The translations under genes and the position numbers were made by a program. 64,000 nucleotides of DNA from Gracilimonas sediminicola (GTDB lineage Bacteria; Bacteroidota; Rhodothermia; Balneolales; Balneolaceae): assembly GCF_024320785.1 (NCBI RefSeq), contig NZ_JANDBC010000001.1, positions 640,617-704,616 on the forward strand, given 5' to 3'. Below the pieces are notes generated by a model that ran no database searches, was not told where the DNA came from, and worked only from the letters and a program-made list of their open reading frames with translations. Positions within the stretch are counted from its first letter, which is position 1; every line of letters begins with the position of its first letter. Positions 6,646-14,637 of the stretch are shown piece by piece.

Positions 6646-9324
6646 ATGATACGAATGTTTCAAAGTCAAACTGTGGAGCAGGCTAAGACCTACTTTAACG
6701 AAGCTCTCAGTAAGGCGGATTATTACATTGATGACCAGGAATTGAACGGACGCTTTCATGGAAAGCTGTCCGCTCGTCTTGGTATTGAAAATGATATTGT
6801 TGAACGCACTGTCTTTCACAAACTGTGTGATAACATTCACCCCATCACGGGGGACAATCTAACACCTCGAACGGTTGATAATCGCCGGGTTGGATATGAC
6901 ATTTCGTTTCACTGTCCAAAGTCTGTCTCCATCCTTCACGCCTTCGGTGATGACGACAGAGTTTTGGATTCCTTTAGAAAAAGTGTTCATGAAACAATGC
7001 GAGAAATGGAAGCTGATATGCAGACCAGAGTTCGCATTGATGGACAAAATCATGACCGAGATACCGGGGAATTATTATGGACAGATTTTATTCATCAAAC
7101 GGCAAGACCGGTTGATGACCATCCCCCTGATCCGCATCTGCATTGTCACTGTTTTACCTTTAATGCGACATGGGATGAGACCGAACATCGTATTAAGGCC
7201 GGACAATTTCATAACATCAAAAGAGACATGCCGTGGTACCAAGCCAGGTTCCAAAAAAGGTTAGCCGATAAACTGTCTGAACTGGGTTATGGGATACGAA
7301 AAACGGGCAGAAGTTTTGAGGTGTCAATCGTTCCCCAAAAAGCGATTGAGCACTTCTCAAAACGCACCAATGCTATTGGTCAAACGGCTAAAGAATTAGG
7401 CATTACTGATCCAGAAGAACTCGATCAATTAGGGGCGCGCACCAGAGGCAAAAAACAATCCTCACGATCAATGCCTGAGCTTAAAAAATCATGGGTCGGG
7501 CAGCTGAAAAATGTCGGCATAGATCACCACCTAAATGAAGAGATTGAAACCACGCTCCCAGACCTGAATTCAGGTCAATGTATTGACCATGCTTTGAGTC
7601 ATTCATTTGCTAGAAAATCGGTTGAACGAGACCGTAGAATTTTGGCTGAAGGATACCTGCATGGTATCGATTCAAAAGCCGTGTCATTGGATGACATTGA
7701 CCAAGCATTTGAACAAGATGATCGGGTATTCAAAGTCCCTGATGGGAAAGATAAATTATGTACCACTATTCCCGTGCAAGCGGAAGAAAAACGCATGGTT
7801 AAATTGGCAAAGGATATGCGAGGCACTGTCAATCCAATCAGCCCGATTATGAATGAAACCGTATTCGAGAATTTAAATGATGAACAAGCGGTTGCCGTCA
7901 AACATATCCTCAAATCCAACGACCGTTTGATAATGGTACGTGGTGGTGCGGGAACGGGTAAGACCACCATGATGAAATCGGCTGTCAAGCTCATAGAAGA
8001 GACTGAGAGACGTGTCTATGCCTTTGCCCCGACTGCGGACGCCTCACGGGACATGTTGCGCTCTGAGGGCTTTGAAAAGGCTGATACCGTTGCTCGGCTT
8101 TTAAAAGATGACAAGCTACAATCAGAGATTAAAGATCAAGTCATTTGGATTGATGAGGCCGGAATGCTTGGTACAAAAGATATGGGTGATATTTTAGAGT
8201 TAGCTGATGATCTGAATGCCCGGGTGATACTGACCGGGGATACTCGTCAGCACACGTCAGTCCAACGTGGTGATGCCATGCGTATCCTAAGACAGGTGGC
8301 AGGGATTCCAATCCCCTCTGTAAACCGTATCTATCGCCAAAAAGGAAAAGAATATCGTGAAGCTGTTGAGGCCATCAGTTCAGGGGATATATCAGGGGGA
8401 TTTGATAAACTGGAGTCATTGGGATGTATTGAAGAAATTGAAACCAATGACGTCTCAAAACAATTGGCCAATGATTATTTACAAGCCCAAAAAGAAAAGC
8501 GTTCTGCACTGGTGATCTCTCCCACCAATGAACAAGCTCAACTGGTAACGGATGGCATAAGACAAGGATTAAAAAACAGTGGTGAATTAGAAGACAAAGA
8601 TCGCCCCTACTCTCGATTGAAAAACCTCTACTATTCGAATGCACAAAAGAAAGACTGGCGTTCTTACTCTAAAGGTCAAGTTGTTCAGCTTCATCAGAAT
8701 ATGCCGGGATTGAAAAAGGGATCACAAGCCACAGTCAGTTATGTCGATGATAAGAACGTTAAGATCGCCCAAGATGGTCAGACGCATTCACTCGATTTAT
8801 TCCGCCCTGATGATTTCGATGTTTATAAATCTTTTGAGATTAATCTCTCTAAAGGTGACCGTATTCGCATTACCAAGAATGGCTTTGATAACAATGGCCG
8901 TCGCTTGAATAATGGTAAGATTTTGGAAGTGGACAGCTTTAGCCGTCAGGGTGATATTCGATTAAAGACGCCAAATCGCAGAAATGGCACTGTGTATGAA
9001 ATTGATAAAGGTTTTGGCAATTTCAATCATGCCTATTGTATTACTTCCTATGCCTCCCAGGGCAAGACAGTAGATCGGGTATTGATTGCTCAACCCTCTG
9101 CCACCTTCCCGGCCTCCAACATGAAACAGTTCTATGTTTCAGTCTCTCGTGGCCGTGAGGCTGTCAAAATCTATACCGATGATAAAAAGGATCTTCTGCA
9201 AACGATCCACAAAGAAGGTGACCGTATGTCAGTCCATGAACTTGAAGAGTTAGATCAAGGTCGTACCCAATCCAAAACAAAAACCATCACACCTAATAAA
9301 GGAGATTATGAACCGGATATCTAA
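6646..9324 (+). CDS. MobF relaxase-helicase (TrwC/TraI type)
   Basis: The protein nicks one strand at oriT and unwinds it for transfer. The N-terminal relaxase domain (about 1-310) has catalytic tyrosine candidates Y26/Y27 in ADYYIDD and the metal-binding three-histidine motif PHLHCH (H164, H166, H168). The C-terminal superfamily-1 helicase has Walker A GGAGTGKTT (433-441), a Walker B IDEAG and later motifs such as TGDTRQ and a VSVSRGRE motif VI. At 892 residues it is near the size of TrwC-type relaxases. An alternative start at M4 is possible. The oriT-like region lies immediately upstream. The element has this relaxase and a coupling ATPase but no visible mating-channel genes. Confidence 0.93.
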   Translation: MIRMFQSQTVEQAKTYFNEALSKADYYIDDQELNGRFHGKLSARLGIENDIVERTVFHKLCDNIHPITGDNLTPRTVDNRRVGYDISFHCPKSVSILHAFGDDDRVLDSFRKSVHETMREMEADMQTRVRIDGQNHDRDTGELLWTDFIHQTARPVDDHPPDPHLHCHCFTFNATWDETEHRIKAGQFHNIKRDMPWYQARFQKRLADKLSELGYGIRKTGRSFEVSIVPQKAIEHFSKRTNAIGQTAKELGITDPEELDQLGARTRGKKQSSRSMPELKKSWVGQLKNVGIDHHLNEEIETTLPDLNSGQCIDHALSHSFARKSVERDRRILAEGYLHGIDSKAVSLDDIDQAFEQDDRVFKVPDGKDKLCTTIPVQAEEKRMVKLAKDMRGTVNPISPIMNETVFENLNDEQAVAVKHILKSNDRLIMVRGGAGTGKTTMMKSAVKLIEETERRVYAFAPTADASRDMLRSEGFEKADTVARLLKDDKLQSEIKDQVIWIDEAGMLGTKDMGDILELADDLNARVILTGDTRQHTSVQRGDAMRILRQVAGIPIPSVNRIYRQKGKEYREAVEAISSGDISGGFDKLESLGCIEEIETNDVSKQLANDYLQAQKEKRSALVISPTNEQAQLVTDGIRQGLKNSGELEDKDRPYSRLKNLYYSNAQKKDWRSYSKGQVVQLHQNMPGLKKGSQATVSYVDDKNVKIAQDGQTHSLDLFRPDDFDVYKSFEINLSKGDRIRITKNGFDNNGRRLNNGKILEVDSFSRQGDIRLKTPNRRNGTVYEIDKGFGNFNHAYCITSYASQGKTVDRVLIAQPSATFPASNMKQFYVSVSRGREAVKIYTDDKKDLLQTIHKEGDRMSVHELEELDQGRTQSKTKTITPNKGDYEPDI

Positions 9325-9685
9325 AGAAATACTGGCCGAATTGGATGGTCAGGATAAAGAAGAGTTAGAAGAAAAGGGTTTTAAGTCCGGTGATGTCGGA
9401 ACCATAGATTTTATCAAACAAGATGGCACTCGCCAGATGTTTCCTTACTCTCAACTCATCACAACTTGGACAGAAAAGTCAGATGAGCATAATCTTATAA
9501 AGTTATTCTTTTCCACCCACCACGTATCATTAAAAGGTTTCAATCTAAGCACTCTTTATGAACTTATCAGACAGCAGAACTTGGAAATATTGATTGCCAG
9601 AGATGAACGGTATTTGAATACTTCAAAAGACAGTCAGCCATATGTTATTGGCATTGAGATTGAATGGAAAGGAGAGAAAGAGTGA
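9308..9685 (+). CDS. Hypothetical protein overlapping relaxase gene
   Basis: A 125-residue soluble protein. Its ATG overlaps the last 17 bases of the relaxase gene, preceded by an AAAGGAG site inside the relaxase coding sequence, so the two are translationally linked. It is rich in charged residues with a mixed alpha/beta look and no motif I recognise. Its position as the last gene of the mobilization operon suggests an accessory role in transfer, or an unrelated passenger. Confidence 0.7.
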   Translation: MNRISKEILAELDGQDKEELEEKGFKSGDVGTIDFIKQDGTRQMFPYSQLITTWTEKSDEHNLIKLFFSTHHVSLKGFNLSTLYELIRQQNLEILIARDERYLNTSKDSQPYVIGIEIEWKGEKE

Positions 9686-9688
9686 GTA

Positions 9689-9967
9689 TTATTGAGGAAA
9701 AAAGCTTTTGATAAATTTTGAAACCTTACCTTTGCCTGTATTAGAGCTTTTAGGCAAATGCATTTTACTCCCATGTAAATTTGCTAAATAGTATAAAATC
9801 CTTTTTGCATTTCTATGCTTTTGAAGCAACAAGATATGATCGTCTGGTAAAACCGCACCATATCTTCTTTCTTTTTGAAGGTCTGATAGATCAGAAATTT
9901 CTTCCTCTGTTAAAATAAGCTCCTCAGGATCAATAGGTTTTTCTAACTCTTTTCTATTCTTCTTCAT
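9689..9967 (-). CDS. Small basic partner of GAF membrane protein
   Basis: A 92-residue protein starting at MKKNRKELEK, whose ATG overlaps the stop of the upstream gene as ATGA (9964-9967). A longer frame to 10054 runs inside that gene and is less likely. The N-terminus is acidic (PIDPEELILTEEEISDLSDL), the C-terminus strongly basic (about 65-92). No domain recognised. The 4-base overlap makes it a translationally coupled partner of the membrane GAF protein. Confidence 0.6.
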   Translation of the reverse strand: MKKNRKELEKPIDPEELILTEEEISDLSDLQKERRYGAVLPDDHILLLQKHRNAKRILYYLANLHGSKMHLPKSSNTGKGKVSKFIKSFFPQ

Positions 9968-11151
9968 TCTTCTTCTTGTTTTGAAGTGCTCGGTAATTCT
10001 TCTTCCGGTTTCGAGGAAACATGCGAAGAAATTGCTTCTTTTTCTACTTCGCATTTTAGAAGATTCCTTTCAATCATCCGTTTATATATGATTGCATGGT
10101 TGGCAAACACATATGAAATATTACACATAATAAATATGATAAAGTTGCGAACTCGTTTGTCAATTACTAAGCCGTCCTTAATTAACTCAATATTTAAAAC
10201 TCCAATAAATTCGTCTTTATCAATTATTGGAATACTTATAATGCCAGTTATTGTTTCTCCTATTTCATTAAAATAGTTAATTACTCGTTCTGATGGAGGA
10301 TCAAACAAGGTAATATGATCGTTTTCTTCGACGTATTCTTTTGTTTTAATAGATACATCATCAAAACGTTTATGAAAGGCATTACGATCCAAATCTTTCA
10401 GGTTTGAGTAATATCTTGCATAATGTCCGATAGATTTAAATAGATTATCTCTGACTGTAAAACCATTTTTAATAATTTGAAATGCTATTTTAGGCGCAAT
10501 AGGAAGAACATTTTCGATCTTCTTTGCAACATTCAGATATATTGATTTGTATTCTTCTGGTCGGTCATATCCCCCCAGACCAACAAGTAATAATCTTCCA
10601 AATATTGACTCCTTACCTGAGTAATGGTCAGCCCCACTGACTGGATTGTAAGGTTCATCAGCTTTAGCATTACTGTATTCTAAAATTCTTGATATATCTT
10701 CTTCTGAAAATTCCGAACTGTAATAAATCATTAGATTACTTGAAACGGAAATGTTTGAATAAAGTTCTGAGTCGATACTTTGAAAAAGCTGCTTTAAACT
10801 GACTTCTAAAGTGGTTGCTGTTTGAGTAAAATTTTCACGCCACTTTTCTGGAGTAATGTCATACTGCTCGATTGGGCTAGTTTCATTCAAGGCTACGTAA
10901 AACTCAAAAGCTTTTCTTGAATAATAAGGGTGATCCGCCTTTTCTTGTTGTGATCTCCATAGACATAGTAATCCGCAACCAACGACCACAGCGGATATAG
11001 AAAACAATATTGTATCATTAGCAATAATATCCTTAAACACACCTAAAACAGGTATAAGGATGAAATAGCTACTTGATAAGAATTTGTAATATAATATCTC
11101 CCTATCTCGGTCCTCCTGCTCTTTTGAATTCCACTCAATAAAGTCAGCCAT
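9964..11151 (-). CDS. Membrane-anchored GAF-like sensor protein
   Basis: A 395-residue protein. Two closely spaced hydrophobic segments near the N-terminus (about 26-42 and 47-65) would form a membrane hairpin. After a helical middle region comes a GAF-like domain (about 230-360: FFKS-like helix, a TGIISIPIIDKDEFIGVLNIEL strand pair, then a VRNFIIFIMCNIS helix). The tail is Ser/Glu-rich. GAF domains bind small molecules or nucleotides; no output domain is visible here. It forms a two-gene operon with the 92-residue basic protein and lies between the relaxase and the antirestriction genes, convergent with the mobilization operon. Function unknown; a signalling or defence role is possible. Confidence 0.65.
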   Translation of the reverse strand: MADFIEWNSKEQEDRDREILYYKFLSSSYFILIPVLGVFKDIIANDTILFSISAVVVGCGLLCLWRSQQEKADHPYYSRKAFEFYVALNETSPIEQYDITPEKWRENFTQTATTLEVSLKQLFQSIDSELYSNISVSSNLMIYYSSEFSEEDISRILEYSNAKADEPYNPVSGADHYSGKESIFGRLLLVGLGGYDRPEEYKSIYLNVAKKIENVLPIAPKIAFQIIKNGFTVRDNLFKSIGHYARYYSNLKDLDRNAFHKRFDDVSIKTKEYVEENDHITLFDPPSERVINYFNEIGETITGIISIPIIDKDEFIGVLNIELIKDGLVIDKRVRNFIIFIMCNISYVFANHAIIYKRMIERNLLKCEVEKEAISSHVSSKPEEELPSTSKQEEE

Positions 11152-11288
11152 AGTTTATAATAATAGAAAATTTACTATCTCAATTTATTGGAAGTAAGCA
11201 CCTAATAAAAATTCATTTTTTTCGTGACATACAGCTAATAGATGCACTAGCATGAACTATGTAAATATATACCAAGGTTGTTGAGCGA

Positions 11289-11579
11289 ATGTCTGTAGGA
11301 AATCAAATAAATCAATTTTTTAAGAATCTGAAAGAGTTAGTGAAGCCAAAATTAAGCTCCCAAAAACAGATAAATAGTAGCCAAATAGACAATGACTCTC
11401 TTACTCTAAGAGAAAAAATTCAAAGAGATAGAGCAAGAGGTGTAAGCACTATTGGTCATTACAGAAAACGTTCCGAATTTATTGTTGAAAAAACTGAACG
11501 CTTTCTTGATGAAGAGGCACGACAAAGAGGCTTTAAAAGAAACCGTGATCTTAAACCTCTCTCAAACAGCCACAATTAA
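11289..11579 (+). CDS. Hypothetical basic protein
   Basis: A 96-residue, strongly charged protein without membrane segments, rich in Lys, Arg and Ser, likely largely helical. It lies divergent from the GAF gene and overlaps the 3' end of the converging 72-residue gene by 18 bp. No clear ribosome site and no recognised domain; it may be a small nucleic-acid-binding protein. Confidence 0.5.
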   Translation: MSVGNQINQFFKNLKELVKPKLSSQKQINSSQIDNDSLTLREKIQRDRARGVSTIGHYRKRSEFIVEKTERFLDEEARQRGFKRNRDLKPLSNSHN

Positions 11580-11780
11580 AGTAATCAATAGCCCCATCTG
11601 AACAGCAAAGGCCATATAAATTCTATTGAGAATTCTTACTTCCAACTTTGCCAGAGCAGTTTCTAAATCTTCATTATCCAAAAGACCATTAGTCCGAGCC
11701 TCAATAACTCGGACAATGGCTTTGATCTGTTTTTGAGAAAACTTGGCGTTTCTCAGAATATGTTCTGGTGAATAACTCAC
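11562..11780 (-). CDS. Small tail-anchored DUF1640-like protein
   Basis: A 72-residue protein with an amphipathic or coiled-coil segment (FSQKQIKAIVRVIEARTNG, then LETALAKLEVRI) and a C-terminal hydrophobic anchor (YMAFAVQMGLLITLIVAV). This layout resembles the DUF1640/CCDC90-like small proteins found on bacterial mobile elements. Its ATG overlaps the stop of the upstream 78-residue gene as ATGA (11777-11780), so the two form an operon. Confidence 0.65.
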   Translation of the reverse strand: MSYSPEHILRNAKFSQKQIKAIVRVIEARTNGLLDNEDLETALAKLEVRILNRIYMAFAVQMGLLITLIVAV

Positions 11781-12013
11781 GGTCTCATTTCTTGGCTTTT
11801 CACTGATTTTGAAGTCTTATTACTTTGTTCATCAGCTTCACGCACAACCAATTCGACATTGAATCCAAAGAATTCAATTTTCTGGGTCAAACCTTTTTCA
11901 TCTTTGTGTTCCCAAGCGGCTCCGACCTTTTGCCAGAACTGCTCACCGTCTTTGTTGTCCTTTATAAAAAAGACATTGTGCGTTGGTTGTTTACTCTGTC
12001 CATTATCAGACAT
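11777..12013 (-). CDS. Small conserved element protein, paralogue A
   Basis: A 78-residue soluble protein: KQPTHNVFFIKDNKDGEQFW, then a WEHKDEKGL segment and a FNVELVVRE strand. It is clearly related to the 66-residue product of 12647-12847 (PTHTIY, KVGVAWTHKDQKGL, TKLVVRE), so the two are paralogues on either side of ardA. The shared pattern of strand, Trp-x-K-V-G-x-A-W and H-K-D looks like a small beta-rich fold. Function unknown. A TGTGCGTA motif lies about 60 bp upstream of the start. Confidence 0.75.
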   Translation of the reverse strand: MSDNGQSKQPTHNVFFIKDNKDGEQFWQKVGAAWEHKDEKGLTQKIEFFGFNVELVVREADEQSNKTSKSVKSQEMRP

Positions 12014-12083
12014 ATTTCACTCCTTTGTTTGTGGGTAGATGCGAAATATGTCACAGAGCGTCATAGTTGACTACGCACATAGA

Positions 12084-12108
12084 AAAAGCCCGGTTTCCCG
12101 AGCTTTTA
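12084..12108 (-). terminator. Terminator downstream of ardA
   Basis: On the minus strand an AAAGCTCGG arm, a GAAA loop and CCGGGCTTT arm are followed by a short T run. One G-T wobble interrupts the stem. It begins within a few bases of the ardA stop codon. Confidence 0.75.
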
Positions 12109-12109
12109 T

Positions 12110-12613
12110 CTAATTGATGAACAGATGATGTTCATCATGTTCTGTTTGAATGGAATAAAACTCACCATTGAGTTCCATGTCTTGAGCCATAGAGTCATAG
12201 TCGATATAGTATTCCAAGCATCGGGGAATATCATAGCATCCAGATGTTAGCTCTTCTGCATAATCAGAGAGGCTTTCATAGCAACCAAGATAGTTGTCTT
12301 CCAATACCTCTTTCGCTTTATCAATATCACCATGAATATCTAAAAGCTCTGCGCCAAGGATATCATGCTCTTCAATGAACAGTGCAAATTGGCTGAGTTT
12401 CTCTGGCGGATAACCACTTGGATCAAAACCACAGAAATATTCAAAGTCATGGATTTGCCACTCTTCAGCCATTTCAATCGGTGAGGCTTTTAGCATCTTT
12501 TGGATATCTGTTTCGATATCCTCCGGATCATTTGCACAATCAATCCATGAACCATGAAGTATGCCGTTATTGTAAGAGGCTAAACAGGCTACATAAACAC
12601 AAGGTGTATTCAT
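12110..12613 (-). CDS. ardA: ArdA-type antirestriction protein
   Basis: A 167-residue acidic DNA mimic that protects incoming element DNA from type I restriction enzymes during transfer. Hallmarks visible are the N-terminal VYVACLASYNNGILHGSWID, a very acidic composition throughout, and the YLGCYESLSDYAEEL segment near the C-terminal third that is typical of ArdA. Length is as usual for the family. It is flanked by the two related small genes (12013 and 12847 starts) and followed by a good terminator. ArdA is a classic early-transfer gene on conjugative and mobilizable elements. Confidence 0.95.
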   Translation of the reverse strand: MNTPCVYVACLASYNNGILHGSWIDCANDPEDIETDIQKMLKASPIEMAEEWQIHDFEYFCGFDPSGYPPEKLSQFALFIEEHDILGAELLDIHGDIDKAKEVLEDNYLGCYESLSDYAEELTSGCYDIPRCLEYYIDYDSMAQDMELNGEFYSIQTEHDEHHLFIN

Positions 12614-12631
12614 CGTTTTATCCTTTCTTGA

Positions 12632-12660
12632 AAAAGGAAGAGAGCACTAAGCTCTCTCCT
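12632..12660 (-). terminator. Terminator between 12847-start gene and ardA
   Basis: On the minus strand an AGAGAGC arm, short loop and GCTCTCT arm are followed by TCCTTTTTC. It overlaps the last codons of the 66-residue gene and would reduce read-through into ardA. Confidence 0.6.
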
Positions 12661-12847
12661 GTTTATTGTTGTTTTCACGGACAACCAATTTGGTTTCTAA
12701 TCCAAGTAGGCTAATACTTTGATTTAACCCTTTCTGATCTTTGTGAGTCCAAGCAACGCCAACTTTATTCCAGATGGCATTATCACCTTCACCGGATACG
12801 GTATAGATAGTGTGCGTAGGTTTTTTAGTTTGATCGACTGATTTCAT
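12647..12847 (-). CDS. Small conserved element protein, paralogue B
   Basis: A 66-residue protein related over most of its length to the product of 11777-12013 (shared PTHxxxx, KVGxAWxHKDxKGL and xxLVVRE). An AAAGGAG site lies 5 bases before the ATG, so the start is firm. It is the first gene of the ardA group on the minus strand. Function unknown; duplication on both sides of ardA suggests a role early in transfer. Confidence 0.75.
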   Translation of the reverse strand: MKSVDQTKKPTHTIYTVSGEGDNAIWNKVGVAWTHKDQKGLNQSISLLGLETKLVVRENNNKQERA

Positions 12848-13166
12848 AATAAACTCCTTTTCTGTTATTGGTTTCGAAATCGAGAAATGACCAATCCAAA
12901 ATTAGAGACGAGATGTCATGAGCCACACGTTTAAGCGGGCAAGCGTATTGACATGGAGTCGATTTGGATAAATTGACCCGATTCAGAGAAACCAATGCAC
13001 AAAAGGACTATCAGAGTCGATCTTGAAAAAATACGCACAGACTAAGGAGATAATAGTGATAAGAGCATCGTCTGTGAATTAATTCATATCACCACTTGAC
13101 TCTGTACCATACTACAACCCTTATATTGATGATGAGCAATAATCAGAACAGAAAAAAGGAGACATT
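12848..13166. promoter_or_regulatory. Divergent promoter region, ardA group / mer cluster
   Basis: About 320 bp with no gene. It must hold the minus-strand promoter for the 12847-start gene and the plus-strand MerR-type promoter at 13096-13126. A TGTGCGTA motif (minus strand, 13032-13039) lies on the ardA side. Confidence 0.6.
13096..13126 (+). promoter_or_regulatory. MerR-type promoter of the mercury cluster
   Basis: TTGACT (-35, 13096-13101) and TTATAT (-10, 13121-13126) are separated by 19 bp, the over-long spacing that MerR-family activators correct by twisting DNA. The spacer carries a TGTA...TACA dyad. It lies 40 bp upstream of the Cys-rich peptide gene, and a MerR regulator is encoded in the same cluster. 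Confidence 0.75.
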
Positions 13167-13313
13167 ATGCCATTTGTAAAAGGTGAAATTTATCAATGCC
13201 CAGACGATAATTGTGGTTGTGAAGTTACTGTTACCAAAGGAGCCCCGGCTTCTTGCAGTGGCAATCAAAACCCGACCTGTTGTTGTGGAAAAACGATGGA
13301 AAAGAAGAATTAG
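13167..13313 (+). CDS. 48-residue Cys-rich metal-binding peptide
   Basis: A short gene with a strong AAAAAAGGAG site 6 bases before its ATG, reading MPFVKGEIYQ... and ending in KTMEKKN. It has seven cysteines in 48 residues: C11, C16, C18, C30 and the triplet C38-C39-C40. The CxxxxCxC and CCC patterns suggest a small metallothionein-like or metal-chaperone peptide. It is the first gene behind the MerR-type promoter. A strong hairpin follows directly, so the peptide may be made in excess over the downstream genes. Family name not recognised; metal binding is inferred from the cysteines and context. Confidence 0.8.
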   Translation: MPFVKGEIYQCPDDNCGCEVTVTKGAPASCSGNQNPTCCCGKTMEKKN

Positions 13314-13318
13314 CATAA

Positions 13319-13349
13319 TGAAAGGGCACCGAATTCAGGTGCCCTTTCA
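13319..13349 (+). terminator. Strong 12-bp hairpin after the Cys-rich peptide
   Basis: Perfect 12-bp arms (13319-13330, TGAAAGGGCACC, and 13338-13349) with a 7-base loop, only 5 bp after the peptide stop. There is no long T run on the plus strand, so it may attenuate transcription or protect the short mRNA rather than fully stop it. Confidence 0.65.
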
Positions 13350-13383
13350 ATTATTAAGGCATAATATAAAAACAAGACTCAAT

Positions 13384-13779
13384 ATGGCTTATCATAAATG
13401 GCAACAAAACCTTTCATCGTTCCTTGCTCTTTTTACATCATCAGGAACCTTAATTTGTTGTGCAATACCTGCATTAGTTGCAACAGTTGCAGGGGGTGCT
13501 GCAGTTAGCTCAATGATTTCGACAATGCCGTGGTTGGTATCTTTTTCTCAATACAAAGAGTGGATTTTTTTGATAGCCGGAATTATGACTGCTTTAAGTG
13601 GCCTCCTGATTTTTTTTCCAAAAGGTAAGGTTGCCTGCTCGATAACAGGTGGACAAGGATGTGACGTTGCTGGGAGATATACCAAAGCACTCTTTTGGTT
13701 ATCAGTAACTATGATAACCATAGGGGCATTCTTTGCTTATGGATATTATCCCATCTTAAGAGTACTGGAGGGTTTATGA
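13384..13779 (+). CDS. MerT-like mercuric ion transporter
   Basis: A 131-residue inner-membrane protein with three hydrophobic segments (about 11-40, 58-78 and 103-122). Cysteines match the MerT pattern: an adjacent pair in the first membrane segment (C25-C26 in LICCAIPAL) and a second pair on the loop after the second segment (C85 and C93). In MerT these pairs relay Hg(II) inward from MerP. The start at the ATG at 13384 removes a longer frame that would run through the Cys-rich peptide gene. It overlaps the next gene by ATGA (13776-13779). The fit to MerT is by pattern; sequence is divergent. Confidence 0.7.
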   Translation: MAYHKWQQNLSSFLALFTSSGTLICCAIPALVATVAGGAAVSSMISTMPWLVSFSQYKEWIFLIAGIMTALSGLLIFFPKGKVACSITGGQGCDVAGRYTKALFWLSVTMITIGAFFAYGYYPILRVLEGL

Positions 13780-14618
13780 TAAAGCTAACAACTCCTTTTA
13801 TACTCATAATAGCGTTTATTATATCAACACCTGTACATGCTCAGGGTGGTCACGGCCCTGTTTTTACACTGGCAACACCTACCTTGGGACAAGGCGAATT
13901 GAGTTTTGATGCAATGGCTATGTCAACCAAACATGACAAACAAGCATGGATGCTTCGCCAAAATTGGCATTACGGGGTAACAGAAGATATTCAGCTAAAT
14001 CTGTCCATTCCAACAAGTTTAAGAAAAATTGCTGCCCCTCCTCATGGCCGTTTGGGAACGATGATGGGAAGTTATGGTGATTTGGAATTATCTGCCCTGT
14101 TTCGCTTCTTTAAAACATATCCTGGTGTTGGCAAACGATTTGAATCAACTGTTTTGCTTGGCGGATCAATACCCACAGATACCAAGAGAGGTGGTATAAA
14201 AGTAGGCCCAAGTGTAAACGCCGCACTTGTTACGGGATATGCCTCACGATCATTTTATTTTTGGCTCGGTGGCGGTTATCAATACTACGATAAGAGAGGA
14301 AGCGACCAGCTTGGCGATATTAAATATATCACTGGCGTTATCGGTTACCGCCCACCAACTTTTCAGCATGATTATCCCAAACCCGATTGGCGGGTATTTC
14401 TTGAGAGTGTCACAGAATGGGTCGGTAGCAGTCAATTGAATGGCAACAGTTTATCTGGTTCTGATGGTATGAAAACGCTGATCGGCCCAAGTGTACTTGG
14501 CTTGTTTGGAAAGTGGGGTGTCTCGACTGGAATTATGTTTCCGCTATATAACGATTTTAATAACGGAGCCAATAGAGAAGATTATCGCTTGTCTGTTGTT
14601 GTCTCCTATTGGTTCTAA
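13776..14618 (+). CDS. Predicted outer-membrane beta-barrel protein
   Basis: A 280-residue protein with an N-terminal signal peptide (hydrophobic MIKLTTPFILIIAFIISTPV then HAQGG). The mature part has many alternating strands and ends in an aromatic residue (VVVSYWF), the usual signature for outer-membrane insertion. It resembles the transporter-like porin proteins that accompany heavy-metal genes in Bacteroidota and Proteobacteria. Its ATG overlaps the MerT-like stop, so it belongs to the same operon. It could let metal or metal complexes cross the outer membrane; substrate is not known. Confidence 0.7.
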   Translation: MIKLTTPFILIIAFIISTPVHAQGGHGPVFTLATPTLGQGELSFDAMAMSTKHDKQAWMLRQNWHYGVTEDIQLNLSIPTSLRKIAAPPHGRLGTMMGSYGDLELSALFRFFKTYPGVGKRFESTVLLGGSIPTDTKRGGIKVGPSVNAALVTGYASRSFYFWLGGGYQYYDKRGSDQLGDIKYITGVIGYRPPTFQHDYPKPDWRVFLESVTEWVGSSQLNGNSLSGSDGMKTLIGPSVLGLFGKWGVSTGIMFPLYNDFNNGANREDYRLSVVVSYWF

Positions 14619-14637
14619 CATTTAATAAGGTGCTCTT

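Noticed and set aside
3550-9685. Type IV secretion channel genes
   Set aside because: No VirB4-type ATPase or other mating-pore protein is seen here or elsewhere in the element.
12418-12714. Plus-strand frame over ardA
   Set aside because: It is the complement of a clearly conserved ardA gene and spans the terminator between genes.
13183-13383. N-terminal extension of the MerT-like frame
   Set aside because: It overlaps the Cys-rich peptide and the hairpin in another frame; the ATG at 13384 leads directly to a MerT-like N-terminus.
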